NCBI RefSeq assembly: GCF_000218685.1
Contig: NW_006763293.1
Span: forward strand, 552,720-616,719
Direction of reading: 5' to 3'
From: Serpula lacrymans var. lacrymans S7.9
Lineage: Eukaryota; Basidiomycota; Agaricomycetes; Boletales; Serpulaceae
Length of the DNA: 64,000 nt
The stretch's first letter is position 1. Each line of letters opens with the position of its first letter. Under the pieces are notes generated by a model. The model saw nothing but the letters and a program-made list of their open reading frames with translations. It ran no database searches and was not told the origin of the DNA. The position numbers were made by a program, and so were the translations under genes. This document shows positions 11,670-23,093 of this stretch, piece after piece.

Positions 11670-12118
11670 ATGTTTGGGAAGCTATTTCACCTAGGCATAG
11701 ATGCCCTCCTGATCAGCGCCTTCCTTGCTGGCATAAAGCGTTCAACTGGTCTCACGTAGGTTGCTTTGGTTATAACATTCATGGGGACGATAAACGATGT
11801 CTCTATCATAGGCCTGCGTTAGCTCAAGTTCCAAATAAAGATGTTCGTCGTAAGTAGTGCAGCGAAGATGTCGGCCAGGTTTAATGCTCATTTTGTTCGA
11901 ATATTTTCTTAAGAGATGCTCCGGTCATACCTCGAATTCGGTGAGTTTCTATATCTTATGAAACATGCTTTCAACTACTGATGATTCCAAAGGGGAGTAT
12001 GCATTCGACTTCGCAACTGTCATATTTGGGGTAACTCGCAATTCGTGACACAATGTATATACTCACCAAGCTAACTTCGTGTCTCCAGAGATCTGGCTCT
12101 TTTGAAAGAAGAAATTAA
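11670..12118 (+). CDS. DUF1748 family small mitochondrial protein (Mco6-like)
   Basis: A 72-residue protein split over five tiny exons: 11670-11755, 11812-11849, 11914-11940, 11993-12030 and 12089-12118. Spliced pieces read MFGKLFHLGIDALLISAFLA, GIKRSTGLTPALAQVPNKDV, RQMLRSYLEFGEYAFDFATV and IFGRSGSFERRN-stop. This is the full DUF1748 pattern of about 70-80 residues: hydrophobic N-terminal segment, ..AG.(K/R)RSTG.., ..VPNKDVR.., ..(L/V)GE..FD.. and ..FGRS..FER. Yeast Mco6 belongs to this family and was found in mitochondria; the function is unknown. All introns are GT..AG and every junction keeps frame. It is easy to miss because no single exon exceeds 29 codons. Confidence 0.9.
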
Positions 12119-12351
12119 CAGTCTTTTCTGACCTAATACTCACATTCTCTCGAATAGTTTACACTCGTCTTTGTGCATTTTGTAGGAATAGCAATTGACA
12201 TGGCATTCATCTAGATATCACTATCCTTATCCATTCGAAAGAGCGAGAGTCCAATGGGTGGGATATCTATTACGTGCAAGTGTTGCAGGAATTTACTGCG
12301 AAATAGGGTTGCCGTTGACCTCGTTACATCCCTCTCTACAATACATGCTTC

Positions 12352-12827
12352 TCATCCAAGGAAGTTGTACACAAAGAAATGTAACACAATCGAACCGAGT
12401 GCGAAGTCTGCAAATGCACTGCAAGAACATGGTTGTCAGAAAGTTGTATAATGTCCAGAGTTATGATGCTCACCGCTCGGGCGATACCTCCTTGAATTCC
12501 GATCTGTTTTCGGGGTTGACTTGCGAACGCAGTGACGCAGTCAGGACGAACTGTCCAACGGAACTGGAGAATCTATATCACCGTACTCTTAGCTTAGCAT
12601 TTCCCAGTCAATCTGCAGGCGTACCCAGCCAAGAAGGCATTGAAAGGAAAGTTGGTGACAAGCACGCAGTAGAGGAACTGTGTGACTCCAGAAAGAATGA
12701 TGAAGACAAGGAATGCGTCGATGAATTTTAGACGGTCTGGAGTCTGTTCAGTGTAAGACTTCCATAGTGACGAGACCGCTTCAGTTGTTGCTGAAGACGC
12801 AGGCTTGGATGATTTTGGGCCGGCCAT
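12352..12827 (-). CDS. OST2: OST2/DAD1, oligosaccharyltransferase subunit
   Basis: ER membrane subunit of the complex that transfers the lipid-linked glycan to Asn. Exon 1 starts MAGPKSSKPASSATTEAVSS, then SLWKSYTEQTPDRLKFIDAF and the first membrane span LVFIILSGVTQFLYCVLVTN with FPFNAFLAG. After an intron: FSSSVGQFVLTASLRSQVN, FKEVSPER. After a second intron: AFADFALGSIVLHFFVYNFL and G-stop. All hallmark DAD1 motifs are present and the length is about 130 residues. It shares a 184-bp divergent promoter region with the mS43 gene. The 178-codon frame on the opposite strand (12195-12731) is a shadow. Confidence 0.95.
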
Positions 12828-13011
12828 TGCTACAGACGACGTGGAGGATGTGGAGGTATAATATTATAATACTGAGCCAAACAAACGGGTCGCGGCAGCC
12901 AAACAACGGGACCGCGTCTCAAGAAAAAAGTTTGGCTGCTTTATTTCCAAGCTCATAGGCGAAGCCTTGCACTTTCTTACCCCAGTCTTCCGTGTCAGAG
13001 AAAATACAGCC
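12828..13011. promoter_or_regulatory. Short divergent promoter between OST2 and mS43
   Basis: Only 184 bp separate the two start codons, so regulatory sequences are likely shared. It contains an AT-rich string (GTATAATATTATAATAC) near 12854-12870. No factor site was identified with confidence. Confidence 0.5.
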
Positions 13012-14210
13012 ATGAACAGTGTAGGGCTTCGTCTCGCTACTTCTGCGACGATGAGCTCGCGGTCGTGTGTGCTGTCAGCTTGGAAGAGCACAAAGCTACC
13101 TCGCCAGCAGTGGTGGACGAAGAGATATGTGCATTCGAGGAAAGAGCTGCCTTACAAGGTTGAGGAGGGTCTCGGGAACTTCTTGCCCCCAAATGCGCTT
13201 AAAGTAGTCGCTGAAGAATACCAGCAAGGATTGTTGGATAGACTGAATGACGAGGTTAGAGGTATGCGTGTGCGGTACTAGTGGGCAAATGTACAACGAA
13301 CTGAGAGCTTTCGTGTCCAGGTACTGCGGAGGATAAGATGACGGTCGCTCAAATAGTTCTGAGCACGTCCCAGTCTTACGAGAAAGCTATGGCGTTCAAT
13401 TATGCCAGCCTTGCCCTCAATAATAGTTTCTTCCTTGACAATTTAGTACGTCTTCCCAACATTATGTCAGGTCTAAACGCAGACTAACATGATCTTCTCC
13501 TCTAGAAACCTCCTCCGCCTAGGGCAGACAATCCAGGCGAACTGGGTAATCATGAAGGTCACCTCAACGGTACTTACCTACACTCTGCTTTCCGTTCTCA
13601 GATGGGCTCCTTAGAGCACTTCAAGTCTTCATTTTGTGCTGCGGCAACTGGTATGGCCGGCACAGGCTATGTGTGGCTCGTCACAGATCGCTCGGGCAGT
13701 CTCGCTTATTTCCCCACTTTCGCGGCTGGTACTCTTCTGGTGCGGTCGCGCAGGCAAGTATACGACGACAAGTACTCCGTCCTAGGCGAAGGTTCCCCAT
13801 CTCCTACAGATCCTCAGTCAGCTACGCTTGGTTCAACGCCCACGTCACCTGTGTCTGGCCTCGCCCGTGCCCCGCCGTCTCTGAACCCTTCCTCGCCCTC
13901 ACGCACCCTTCATACTTCTCCTGTAAGCCGAATAGACACGGCGGGTGCAGGGCCATCGGTTTATAGTGCTGGCACAAACGAGCCAGACGCGCCCAACGCT
14001 ACGTTCCGGGATATAAGGTCACTTGGCGAGGTCCTTATCCCTCTTTTCTGTGTCAGCGTGCACGAACATTGCTGGATGAGCGCTGGGTATGGCGTCTGGG
14101 GCAAGGAAGCTTGGTTGAAAGAATTCTGGAGTGTCCTCGACTGGGAGAAGGTCGTAAAAGCTTATACTAAGTTTGTGGATTTAAACACGAACAGCATCAA
14201 AAGGAAGTAG
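13012..14210 (+). CDS. RSM26: Mitochondrial ribosomal protein mS43 (Rsm26), SOD-like fold
   Basis: Small-subunit mitoribosome protein derived from Fe/Mn superoxide dismutase. The N-terminus (MNSVGLRLATSATMSSRSCV) is basic and mitochondrial-like. The SOD alpha-hairpin follows (YNYASLALNNSFF-like region, NPGELGNHEGHLNGTYLHSA), then AAATGMAGTGYVWLV, which corresponds to the FxGSGWxWL motif of SOD. The metal motif DxWEHAYY is replaced by SVHEHCWM, so the metal-ligand Asp is Ser. A disordered Ser/Pro-rich insertion (about 70 residues) lies between the beta strands. Loss of ligands and the insertion argue for the ribosomal paralogue rather than an enzyme. Three exons, all GT..AG. Confidence 0.85.
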
Positions 14211-14471
14211 GTGGGCAGGTGGACGGGAAAAGTCATGAGGTCCTTTGTGGGTTTCAAGGAATGATGGAGCGGAGAGTTGGAGATAGTAATGCTCGTATTT
14301 ATTCCAGTCGTCCACCGCTCAGTCTAGCTCTAGATCTTATCACGTACATATATAGCACCTTATACACCTTAACTTTTATACAGAATCTTATCACTCCAGG
14401 GATCCCCGTATAATGCAAGCATATTGTTGCAAAATGGTACATTAAACTGGTTTCCAAATGTATTATTGTTC

Positions 14472-16881
14472 TCACCATCTCCATTCGATTGATCCCCGAC
14501 TTCTTCCCCGTACTCCCTTGTACACCTTATAGTTCTCCCCGGACAGTCGTAGCTGATCGACTTTGAGAGCCGAAAATGTATAGGAAGGTATATCGAAGCG
14601 GATCTGAAAAGCCCTTGCGGGTCGCGGGGCTTTCGCTCTGACATCATTTATCAGTCGCCGAAGACGCATGCTTTAAAATCAGTACATATCGGAACTCACT
14701 TCGACGTCCACGACCCGCGGAGCATACAGCTTCCTGACGTTCGCATAGAGAGTATTTCCCAACGTAGGACCTATATCACCCCGTCATATAAACAGAAGGA
14801 ATATTTAGTCAGTCAGTACGCATACTTGGACCACGCAGCGTGTATAAAAAGTCCAATCGCCCGGATGTATGCGTCTCTCATGACCTCGGGCACAACATGC
14901 ATTCCATTACACGTTGCGACAGCACTAGACTGCTCTCTCACACGCTTGATCGCCATATACCCAAAGAATGTACAAGAACATGAGAACTCACCTTTCTCCG
15001 CGGATCAAAAGTCCACGAGCCACCGCCCTCTCCAACACCTACGGTACCAGTACCAGAACTTGACGCCGCACATTGTGCACCAATAGCATCTTCTCCAAGA
15101 TAAATTTCTACTTCAACGTTCTCCATTGTCTTCGTGGATAGGCGCGACGATAGTGTCAGGGAGAGCGTCCCTGTTGAAATGTGATTATATTATTTATGTT
15201 ACTATGCAAAATTACCACCAGAATGCAGATTGTGTGATGCGTAAAGAGAGACAAGGCTCCACTCACCACCAAATTCTCCAGCGTCCATCACTGCCTTCAG
15301 TACGAGGGGCACCGGGACGATGCCCGACGTTCCAGTCACTACTGATTGTGGCGGCGCGTATCGATATTCTGCAAGCACAAACCGTCCGTCTGGAGGTATG
15401 AACGAGAAAGAGCGATCCCGCGACCATCGTTGGAGCCTGACCCAGAGTGGTAAATGTCAAACATTTGTTTCTGACCAGAGATAGTAGACCTACCTCACAC
15501 ATGGATGAAATGCGCAGTCTGTAAGGACTTGCGGATTCGTAAATGTCAAGGTGAGGTCGGGAGTCCCTGGAGATACAAGACGGGAAAGTATGGTTGAGCA
15601 GGGTTCAGATCCCATCCCAGAATTGGAGAGGCCACAGATTCTTTAAACGCTCACTTACCAGACAACTTAGCATTAGTCTCGATTTTCCCCCACACGTTGC
15701 TAACGATTGTCACACCATTTCTACGGATTCCAATAATCGTTAGTCAATGTGCGTTTCGATGAAATTTTGGACAAAGTAAGTCATGTACTTACCGTCCCAC
15801 TATACTTTGCATGTCTTCTACCACGTCGAATAGTGCCTCGTTGTGGTTGTGTTTTACCCCTGCTTTTCGCCATGGAATGGGTGACGCAAAGGCTGCATTG
15901 GCACCGCTGCCTATCCCACCCATACCACCTTGGGTTATTCCATTTGAGTCAATGTATACATGAAATTTTCGGAGGATGAGTAGAATTTACCTTGTCGACC
16001 AGATGAAGAGGTTGGTGCAGAGGGTGAAAGCGAGGCTAGAAGTTTGGATAGGAGAGACGGTGGCAGAACGATATCACGCAAGGCATTTGGCGAAGTAGTA
16101 AGAGGATGCCCAGATGGGTCGAGAGTTTCTTCGAGGAGCTATAAGAGGGTGTAAGGACACCGTATATGTAGGGGAAAGGGCTATATAGAAGAGTGCGAAT
16201 ATTACCACGTCCATCAGATGCGATGAGTGCCATTTATATTGTCGAATCACGGAAAAGAGATGGGAGGCGTATACAAGAGATAAAGCGATTCAATATAGTA
16301 TGAGCAATCTTACCTGATAGACAGTATCAAAGTTGTCTTTGAGGGTTGCAACGTTGACGGTCCCGAAATAATCGATTAATATGTCTTGGAAAGCCTGAAG
16401 AAAAGCAAATGCTACAAGGGGGTCGGCTGTATGTTGGGAGATAGGGCGAGATAGAACAAATCAGTCAGATGTAGTGCATGAAGCCATAACTCGACCGGAC
16501 ACTTTAAAGACGTCGCATGGAGGTCCAGCAGATATGGATAGCATGCACTAGGATAATATTGGGAAACTAACCGTCGCCACTGACACTTGCAACAAGCCTT
16601 AGCCCTCCGATTTCGACATGACAGCATGCACTTCCTTCTCCTCCAAATCCAGGAGGAACGTAAAGAACTGGGTCAACATCTTCTGGACGTGTTGCCTTTG
16701 AAAGAGCGGTATTTAGCGCGTCTATGTGAAAAATGGGGTACGCTGGAGGGTGAGAGGTATATCCTGATTGTATAACTGGGCGACTGCCATAATTCATTCT
16801 CTCGGTGAGCACGCCTTTGACATGGAAGTCAACCTGAACATACCCTGCTGAATCAAGGATAATCAAACCATCAATTGCCAT
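14472..16881 (-). CDS. APM3: AP-3 adaptor complex mu subunit
   Basis: Medium chain of AP-3, which sorts cargo from Golgi or endosome to the vacuole. The longin-like N-terminus reads MAIDGLIILDSAGYVQVDFH. An exon with HIDALNTALSKATRPEDVDP, VLYVPPGFGGEGSACCHVEI and VSGDG follows. Later exons encode AFQDILIDYFGTVNVATLKD and NPQVLTDCAFHPCVR, the mu-homology domain piece VEVEIYLGEDAIGAQCAA and the end FSALKVDQLRLSGENYKVYK, GVRGRSRG and EWRW-stop. That C-terminus is diagnostic for AP-3 mu. The gene has many exons. The junction WTFDPRRK to VLRWEI requires removal of about 225 nt, long for this gene. Assignment is firm; internal exon borders are less so. Confidence 0.88.
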
Positions 16882-18005
16882 CTTCTACGCTATTTTCCAA
16901 GGCTGTTTTGCCTTAAGTATCGAAGCACGTTGTTCCGCAGATGGACCCTTGGACAAAATATTGACTGGGAGCCTGACGAGAACTGCCTCAGTCACGAGTT
17001 TTCAGAAATAAAGCATCACGTGACTGAATTCGCTTCCCGCAAAACTGAAGACTCGACTCATGTACGAACACAACGCGTTGTCTCACCGACCCTTGGAACT
17101 AGTAACAATTGATTCGACATATTTGCACATTTCCTTAAGCACTATACCAAAATACGCCCCTTACAGGCAAGTAAGTCCCAAGACGTTTAGATAGAGATGT
17201 TCGAAGACAACATTAATCCATTGAAGGTATTCATGCAACTTCATCGTATGGCTGTTTTTTTATCCACATAATGACTAGTACTGAGGATCCATGGGAGCGA
17301 CGTCATGTGCTGAGATTCGGTATGCTGATCGGTTGACCCTAGGTCTAGTACTACCAACACGAATGTGAAAGTCGAAAGTCGAAGTAATACACCAGCTTGT
17401 ACACCAGAGGGTTCCTGGATTCCACGCACAGCGTTGTCAGGGAGGTCTTCAGTTTCCTCTGTGCATTGGAAGCCACACGCGACAGCATTTCGAAATTCGC
17501 ACGTAGCCAAAGTTATCGCTCATAGATCAACCAGAGAGGAGGATAAGAAATCCACGACGTAGATGCGAAATTTGTGCCAAGAAGCCTTCCAGCCAGCCAA
17601 CGAAAACCGATAAGAATATGGTCAGACAGCAGATCATCATTACGGGAGTGAACGGGATGGTTTTGCTGATAGAGGCGGATACGGAATCAACAGAAAAGTC
17701 CGAGCTATTTCCGATGCATGCCAGGCTCTCGAGGATGGCAACGGCTGGAGTACATTTCGAGTTGGCAAAGGCAATAGTAAGGAGATGATAGTTGAAGACA
17801 ACATGAGTTACGAGTCATGTTGAATAATAAGGGTTAGATTATCTTAGATAAATCCCAGATAAATAAATATGACGTATCACTGCCATATCCGGAGACCTGC
17901 TATATCTGTTCCTTTCCGCCCATAACTAGCCGATAAACCAGCCATAGCCTTGACAGCGAGCACGAAACTGCCAGTGTACCGCGCCCGCCATAAACGCCGC
18001 ACACG
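16882..18005. other. 1.1-kb divergent intergenic region
   Basis: Lies between divergent AP-3 mu and hexokinase starts. No gene is supported. On the minus strand 17527-17814 is open for 95 codons without an early ATG and includes a hydrophobic stretch (VMMICCLTIFLSVFVGWLEG). It could be a lost exon or chance. The rest shows nothing recognisable. Confidence 0.45.
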
Positions 18006-20139
18006 ATGCCCACAACATCTGCCCTCGTCGCAGACAACGTCGACGATATCCTCAGTACTATCCATGATCAGTTCACATTGGACTCGTCGACGCTCTTCAA
18101 GATCACCAAGGCTTTCCTTCGGGAGGTATCAGATGGTCTCTCAAACTATGGGCATGCGATGGCTATGATGTTTGTACTCTTCCAAAGGCCATGTCGTAAC
18201 GTCGATCTGATTATACCGCAGCCCCACGTTCGTCAAAGGTGTCCCGAATGGTTCGGAGACAGGGTATGGATCTTTCTCGTTACTACTCGTTCTAGCGCCT
18301 GCCGCTCATTTCATCGAAGGACATTCCTTGCTTTAGATCTTGGTGGAACAAATTTGTAAGATTGATTCACGCTCAGACGTTGATTTTCATCCGACGATTG
18401 CTTGCAGACGTGTTTGTGAAGTTACCCTTCATGGCGACAAGACCTTTTCACTGCGCCAGCAAAAGTTTAGGGTATCCGAGACCCTCAAAACGGGCGAAGT
18501 CACGACGCTATTTGGTACAATATTTTTTCGTGATATGGCTCATCGCTCTTATATATCCCACTAGATTACCTCGCTGATTCTGTCGACGCGTTCCTGACCG
18601 AATCTGGATCCCCTACTACTGCTGTTCCTCCATCACTCACACCTAACCCTTCTCGTGATATGGTCAACCCTCTAGAAGAAGAAGAAGATTCACCTGCAGT
18701 TCCTCTCGGCCTAACATTCTCTTTTCCCGTCGAACAGATGGCCCTTGACTCCGGCATTCTCTTGACTTGGACCAAAGGTTTTTCAGCCAAGAACGCAATA
18801 GGAAAAGATATCGTAAAACTCCTTCAGAATGCGTTCGATCGGAAACATATGCATGTGAACTGCGTTGCACTTGTGAATGATGTGAGTGCTTAGCTTAATG
18901 TTTGCCAAATATCTGTTCCTCACGCTGGATCTTTTCTGTAGACCGTAGGTGCTCTTCTGTCGCGTGCATACACCTCGGGTGGTTGCATCCTCGGTGCTAT
19001 ATTTGGGACCGGTACGAATGGTGCATACGTAGAAAGCGTTGCTAACATCAAGAAGTTCGGAGACAGCAATCCTGCCGTTGCTTTGGGAGGCGACATGATC
19101 GTTAATACTGAATGGGGAGGTTTCAACAACTCCGTAAGTTTATTCGATATTATGTATTAATCTCAGTGCTTTGTCAAACCTATTCGTGCAGCGCACCGCA
19201 TTACCTACGACGCCTTACGACAACAAGCTCGATCGCGAGTCGATTAATCCACGATACCAAGCTTTTGAGAAGTTCATCTCAGGCATGTACCTGGGCGAAA
19301 TTGCGCGCAATGTCATTCTTTCACTTATAGATGCTGCACCACGCCCCGTATTATTTGGTGGACGAGCGTCAGATGCGCTGAACAAACAATGGGGACTTGA
19401 TACTGCAGTACTGAGTGAAATCGAAGAGGCTTGGGTGGGGCTGGGACGGTTTGCACCTCTACCGGGAAAAGAAGACGAGGACGAGGGGACGCGCCTCGAG
19501 CGCGTGCGAGGCGTAGTTGTACAGAGACTAGGTTTTGCCGACTCTGACGTGTCCATCAAGGACGCAGAAATTGTGCGCAAGGTGTGCTCGCTTGTCGCTG
19601 ATCGGGCGGCGTGGATGAGTGGTTGTGCAATAGCGGCAGTTTTGGTCCAAACAGGTCGCGCCCATTTGGCTGAGGAAGGGGCGAGTGAGAACGCTGCCAA
19701 ATTACGAGATGATGGGCAAAGGATCGGAGTGGGAGTGGACGGAAGGTACGTTCCATCCCTTCATTATCTCGTTCTATCGATGCAGTGTCTCACCCGTTCC
19801 GCTTCAGTCTCGTCGAATTCTATCCCAATTTTGAAACAAAAATGCGCGAATCATTACGAATTCTGGTAGGACCAGAAGTGGAAAGCAGAGTCAATATCGG
19901 CATGGCGAAGGACGGTAGTGGGGTGGGCGGTAAGCATTTTAAACTTCTTTTCGGTCTTGGTTCTATCGTGCAGGGAAGATGCTGATACTCTTTCCATTAT
20001 AGCTGCTCTCTGTGCCCTCGTCGCAATTAAGCAGCAGCACTCATTACAGCAACATACCTATCAAGCCGATCCTGTACACATTCAACCTCAGGTGTCGACG
20101 CAGGAGAATCTCGCATACGTATCATCAATGCGATCGTGA
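18006..20139 (+). CDS. Hexokinase/glucokinase
   Basis: Phosphorylates glucose with ATP at the first step of glycolysis, in the cytosol. N-terminus MPTTSALVADNVDDILSTIH. The junction MAMI-PTFVKGVPNGSETG joins exons 1 and 2, then the phosphate-1 motif FLALDLGGTNLRVCEV. The sugar-binding segments LGLTFSFPVEQ and TWTKGFSAKNAIGKDIV follow, with catalytic Asp in CVALVNDTVGALLSRAY. The phosphate-2 region is FGTGTNGAYVE, plus VNTEWGGFNN, and the adenosine segment is GSGVGAALCALVAIK. Nine exons; the first intron donor is GTTTGT. An unusual acidic insertion (PLEEEEDSPAVP) precedes the sugar site. Motifs resemble basidiomycete glucokinase-type enzymes slightly more than yeast Hxk2, but the subclass is not settled. 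Confidence 0.93.
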
Positions 20140-21163
20140 CCTATTATGGTAGCAATGTGGAGATCGACTGGCACGTATTTCCAATCGCGCATTTCTTGGC
20201 AACCTGTGGAATCAATCACGCCAAAGCCTTTTCTTTTCAACTTATTTTGTATTGTTCCTTTCTGTGCGATTCTGCGTCCTCAAGCTGCAAATTTCTTTCG
20301 TTATTATTACTGTTCTGGGAACTCGTTACACGACCTGAAGAGAACGGCAATCAAGTGTAGAAATAATAAGATGTATTGGTCGTAGTATCATGTAGACATT
20401 TCAGACCCTTTTTCTTTGATTGTACCCTCCTAATTCCTGGTGTGCATAATGAGGGAGCCATCGTCCGAGTCCTCTGCTACTTGTGTAAGAGGTGTAATCG
20501 TGATCAGACCAATGTTCGTTCGGCTAAATGGTTCAGAACCAAGACCGCCGGACCTAACCCTAAATCTGGGGGTTGGTCCGGTTCTCTGCACCTCAGGCAG
20601 GGACTTGATCCGTTATGTAATGGCCTCAAGATCCAATTGGAGAACAGGTGACTTTAGATTACACATAATATAGACATTATATTCAGCCACACCGCATGCT
20701 GCCACCTCAGTTCCAAAAAACTCGGACTGAGTGTTCCTACTTTCACGGAACAAAACAAGGATAATTTCTTTGTCAATGCATTCGGGATTCCCTTGCTGTC
20801 AAGATTTCCCACCCAAAAATATATTCTTTGGTCAGGGTATATATGAAGGCAAGATCAAGGAATTGGTATTTTGTATGTAGCAATTTCTACATTGTGATTA
20901 GATTAAGTAAGTATGTATACTGTATATGTAGTAGTGGGTATCAGTATGGTGTCAGTGTCAGTGGAAACTGTGAATAGAGTAGAACTTGTTTCAGTAACTT
21001 GTAAGATAGCTGTGACAATCTACCTTACTAAACCCTCAAACTCCAATGTTGAGACTGTTGTTTCTTCTTATCTGATTACTTGATCTTATCTATTATCATA
21101 TCTCTTCACATAACCATAAGTCACCTGACTGCTCACAAAGAACCATGCATAGCCCTCATGTTT
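20140..21163. other. AT-rich intergenic DNA at the edge of the repeat island
   Basis: No coding sequence supported. Base composition becomes AT-rich from about 20.7 kb, marking the change from genes to repeats. Confidence 0.5.
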
Positions 21164-21502
21164 ATCAGTCAGCGCCTCAAGGCTAATATGTATTTCTACA
21201 TATATGACTAGCTGTATCTTCATATACATACCCCAGCTTTTGATTTACTCTTTATACAACTTGTCTTCAACTACTTGCTTGAGATTGACCTTTACACCTC
21301 TGTAAGTTTGGTTAATGGTGTATATTATGTGACCTTACAGTCACCTGATTCATACCCAAGTATTTATCTTATTTTATCACGTGACCAAGTCTGGACCATG
21401 ACATCATCATCAGTCAGCGCCTCATGGCTGACTTCCCAGTAGTATATATAAGACACTCATCATGTACATATTCTTTAGCTGTTGATTTATTCTTTATCTG
21501 CT
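21164..21502. repeat. Tandem pair of about 95-bp related segments, LTR-like
   Basis: Segments 21164-21262 and 21410-21502 share CAGTCAGCGCCTCA, then GGCT, then a run ending in ..AGCTNTTGATTTAnTCTTTAT. The second copy is followed by TATATATAAGAC, a good TATA box. This looks like an internally duplicated LTR or promoter remnant. Its borders and class could not be defined. Confidence 0.5.
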
Positions 21503-22353
21503 TACAAAATGCTATCTAAGATCGAGGACCTTGTGAATAGTTTTTGGTTTTCACTGCTTTAGCTATCACAAGTGTTATACAATCAAAAGCTAGCAAGGGT
21601 ACCATTTCATGAACCAAACAGCAACTATCCCTCGTTGTTCGTGGGGTGGTATATATGATAATCCTTCAAAATAAAACCCAGAGATGTATGGGTGTGGGTT
21701 TTGAGGAGGAGGGAAAGTTGGAATATAGAAGATAGGGGATTTATGAAGAGTATAGATGAGCACTACCTTGCTAATCATAGCACAAGATAGGTTTGAGAAC
21801 AGCAAGGTTCCCAGTGATAGCAAGCTCCTGATGCACAAACTGTAGTACTCAGAAGGACTTAAATCAAAAGGGATGACAATGACTTTCAAAAGTGATGAGT
21901 AACAATGACAGCAGTCAACAGTGGTAGTAGTGGGGAGTATTGTGACCACACTGGATCACAAGTAGCAGTAAGAAGTGGACTTGAGATTAGAGAAGAAGTC
22001 TTGATTAGATTTTCTTTCTTTTACAAGATAAAATACAGGGGTTTATATAGTAAAAAAAAGGTAGGCTATGCACAGTATAGCTGTGCAAAAAAAATGAGAA
22101 AGAACATGAAGGAAGGAATGTACACTGACAAATCCTGCGTAAGTAGTACAGGATAAGATCGTCAAAATAAGGAAAAGAAAGAGATAGAACAATGAATCAT
22201 GATGTCATGGGAAGATGCAGTAAAAAAGGGCAAAGCAAAAAAAATATCAGTATCAACACAGTTCCTTTATTGTCAGTCAGGCATTCTAAAAAATATGTGT
22301 CCATAAAAATGATTCAAAAATCAAAATTAATCACACTGTAAATGAATGTTCTG

Positions 22354-23052
22354 TGTAAGGACCATTTTATTATTTTCTTATCTTCGCTATGTCTTGGTTC
22401 TCAAACGCTTTTCCCGTTACACCTCTGGCTCTAGGGCTAGAGGTATCATTTGCCGTTTTACTTCCCATAGCCCTCACAGGCTTTCTTAACCATTGCTACC
22501 ATTTTATATCACAGATCAGAGACTGGGTATTGCTCCCAGCCAGCCAGCACACGGAGTAAGGACTGGTAGTAGGCATCTCGCCAACCAGCTCCAAGCCTCA
22601 GTAAAGCCTGGTTATACTAATAACGCCTTATTCAGGATCGTACCTTATTATGAGGATACGGTTCCTGAACATGCGTGACAATCCTCTATTATTAGTACAA
22701 GTCTCTCACCTGCTGATTAATCAAGTTAAAAGTCGTACAATAGTTGTTCTCTCTTTTTCTTATTGGTAGATTGATTCCTCAGACCACTTTTCGTATATTC
22801 TCCTTTCAGTCTGAGGAACGAACAGTTCACTATATAAAGCCTTACCTATTCATGTATAGCTCCTTAGTTTTCTATTACTGAATTTACCCGCTTTACTCCT
22901 CAACAAAGAACCTTTGAAGCTTACCTCTCAAAGTCCTCTACTCGCTATATTTACTAGCGTCTGTCGACCTCAAAGCTCATCGAACCCCTTACTCCCTGCA
23001 AGTGCAGAAGGAGACAGGTTTTGTTTTTGTTATAGTTTATTGTTGCCTCACA
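22354..23052 (+). mobile_element. Solo LTR of a retrotransposon
   Basis: A 699-bp insertion with 5'-TG..CA-3' ends (TGTAAGGACC to GCCTCACA). It is flanked by the 5-bp direct repeat TTCTG at 22349-22353 and 23053-23057. The intact site is seen in copy B, where GAATGTTCTGCTGAAG is uninterrupted. It carries a TATA box (TATATAAAGC, 22831-22840). No internal retrotransposon genes remain, as expected after LTR-LTR recombination. Confidence 0.88.
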
Positions 23053-23093
23053 TTCTGCTGGAAAAAAAGAAACTGGAGCCACCGGTCCACCAC

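Noticed and set aside
12195..12731. 178-codon frame on the plus strand
   Set aside because: It is antisense to the well-supported OST2 gene and shows no family features.
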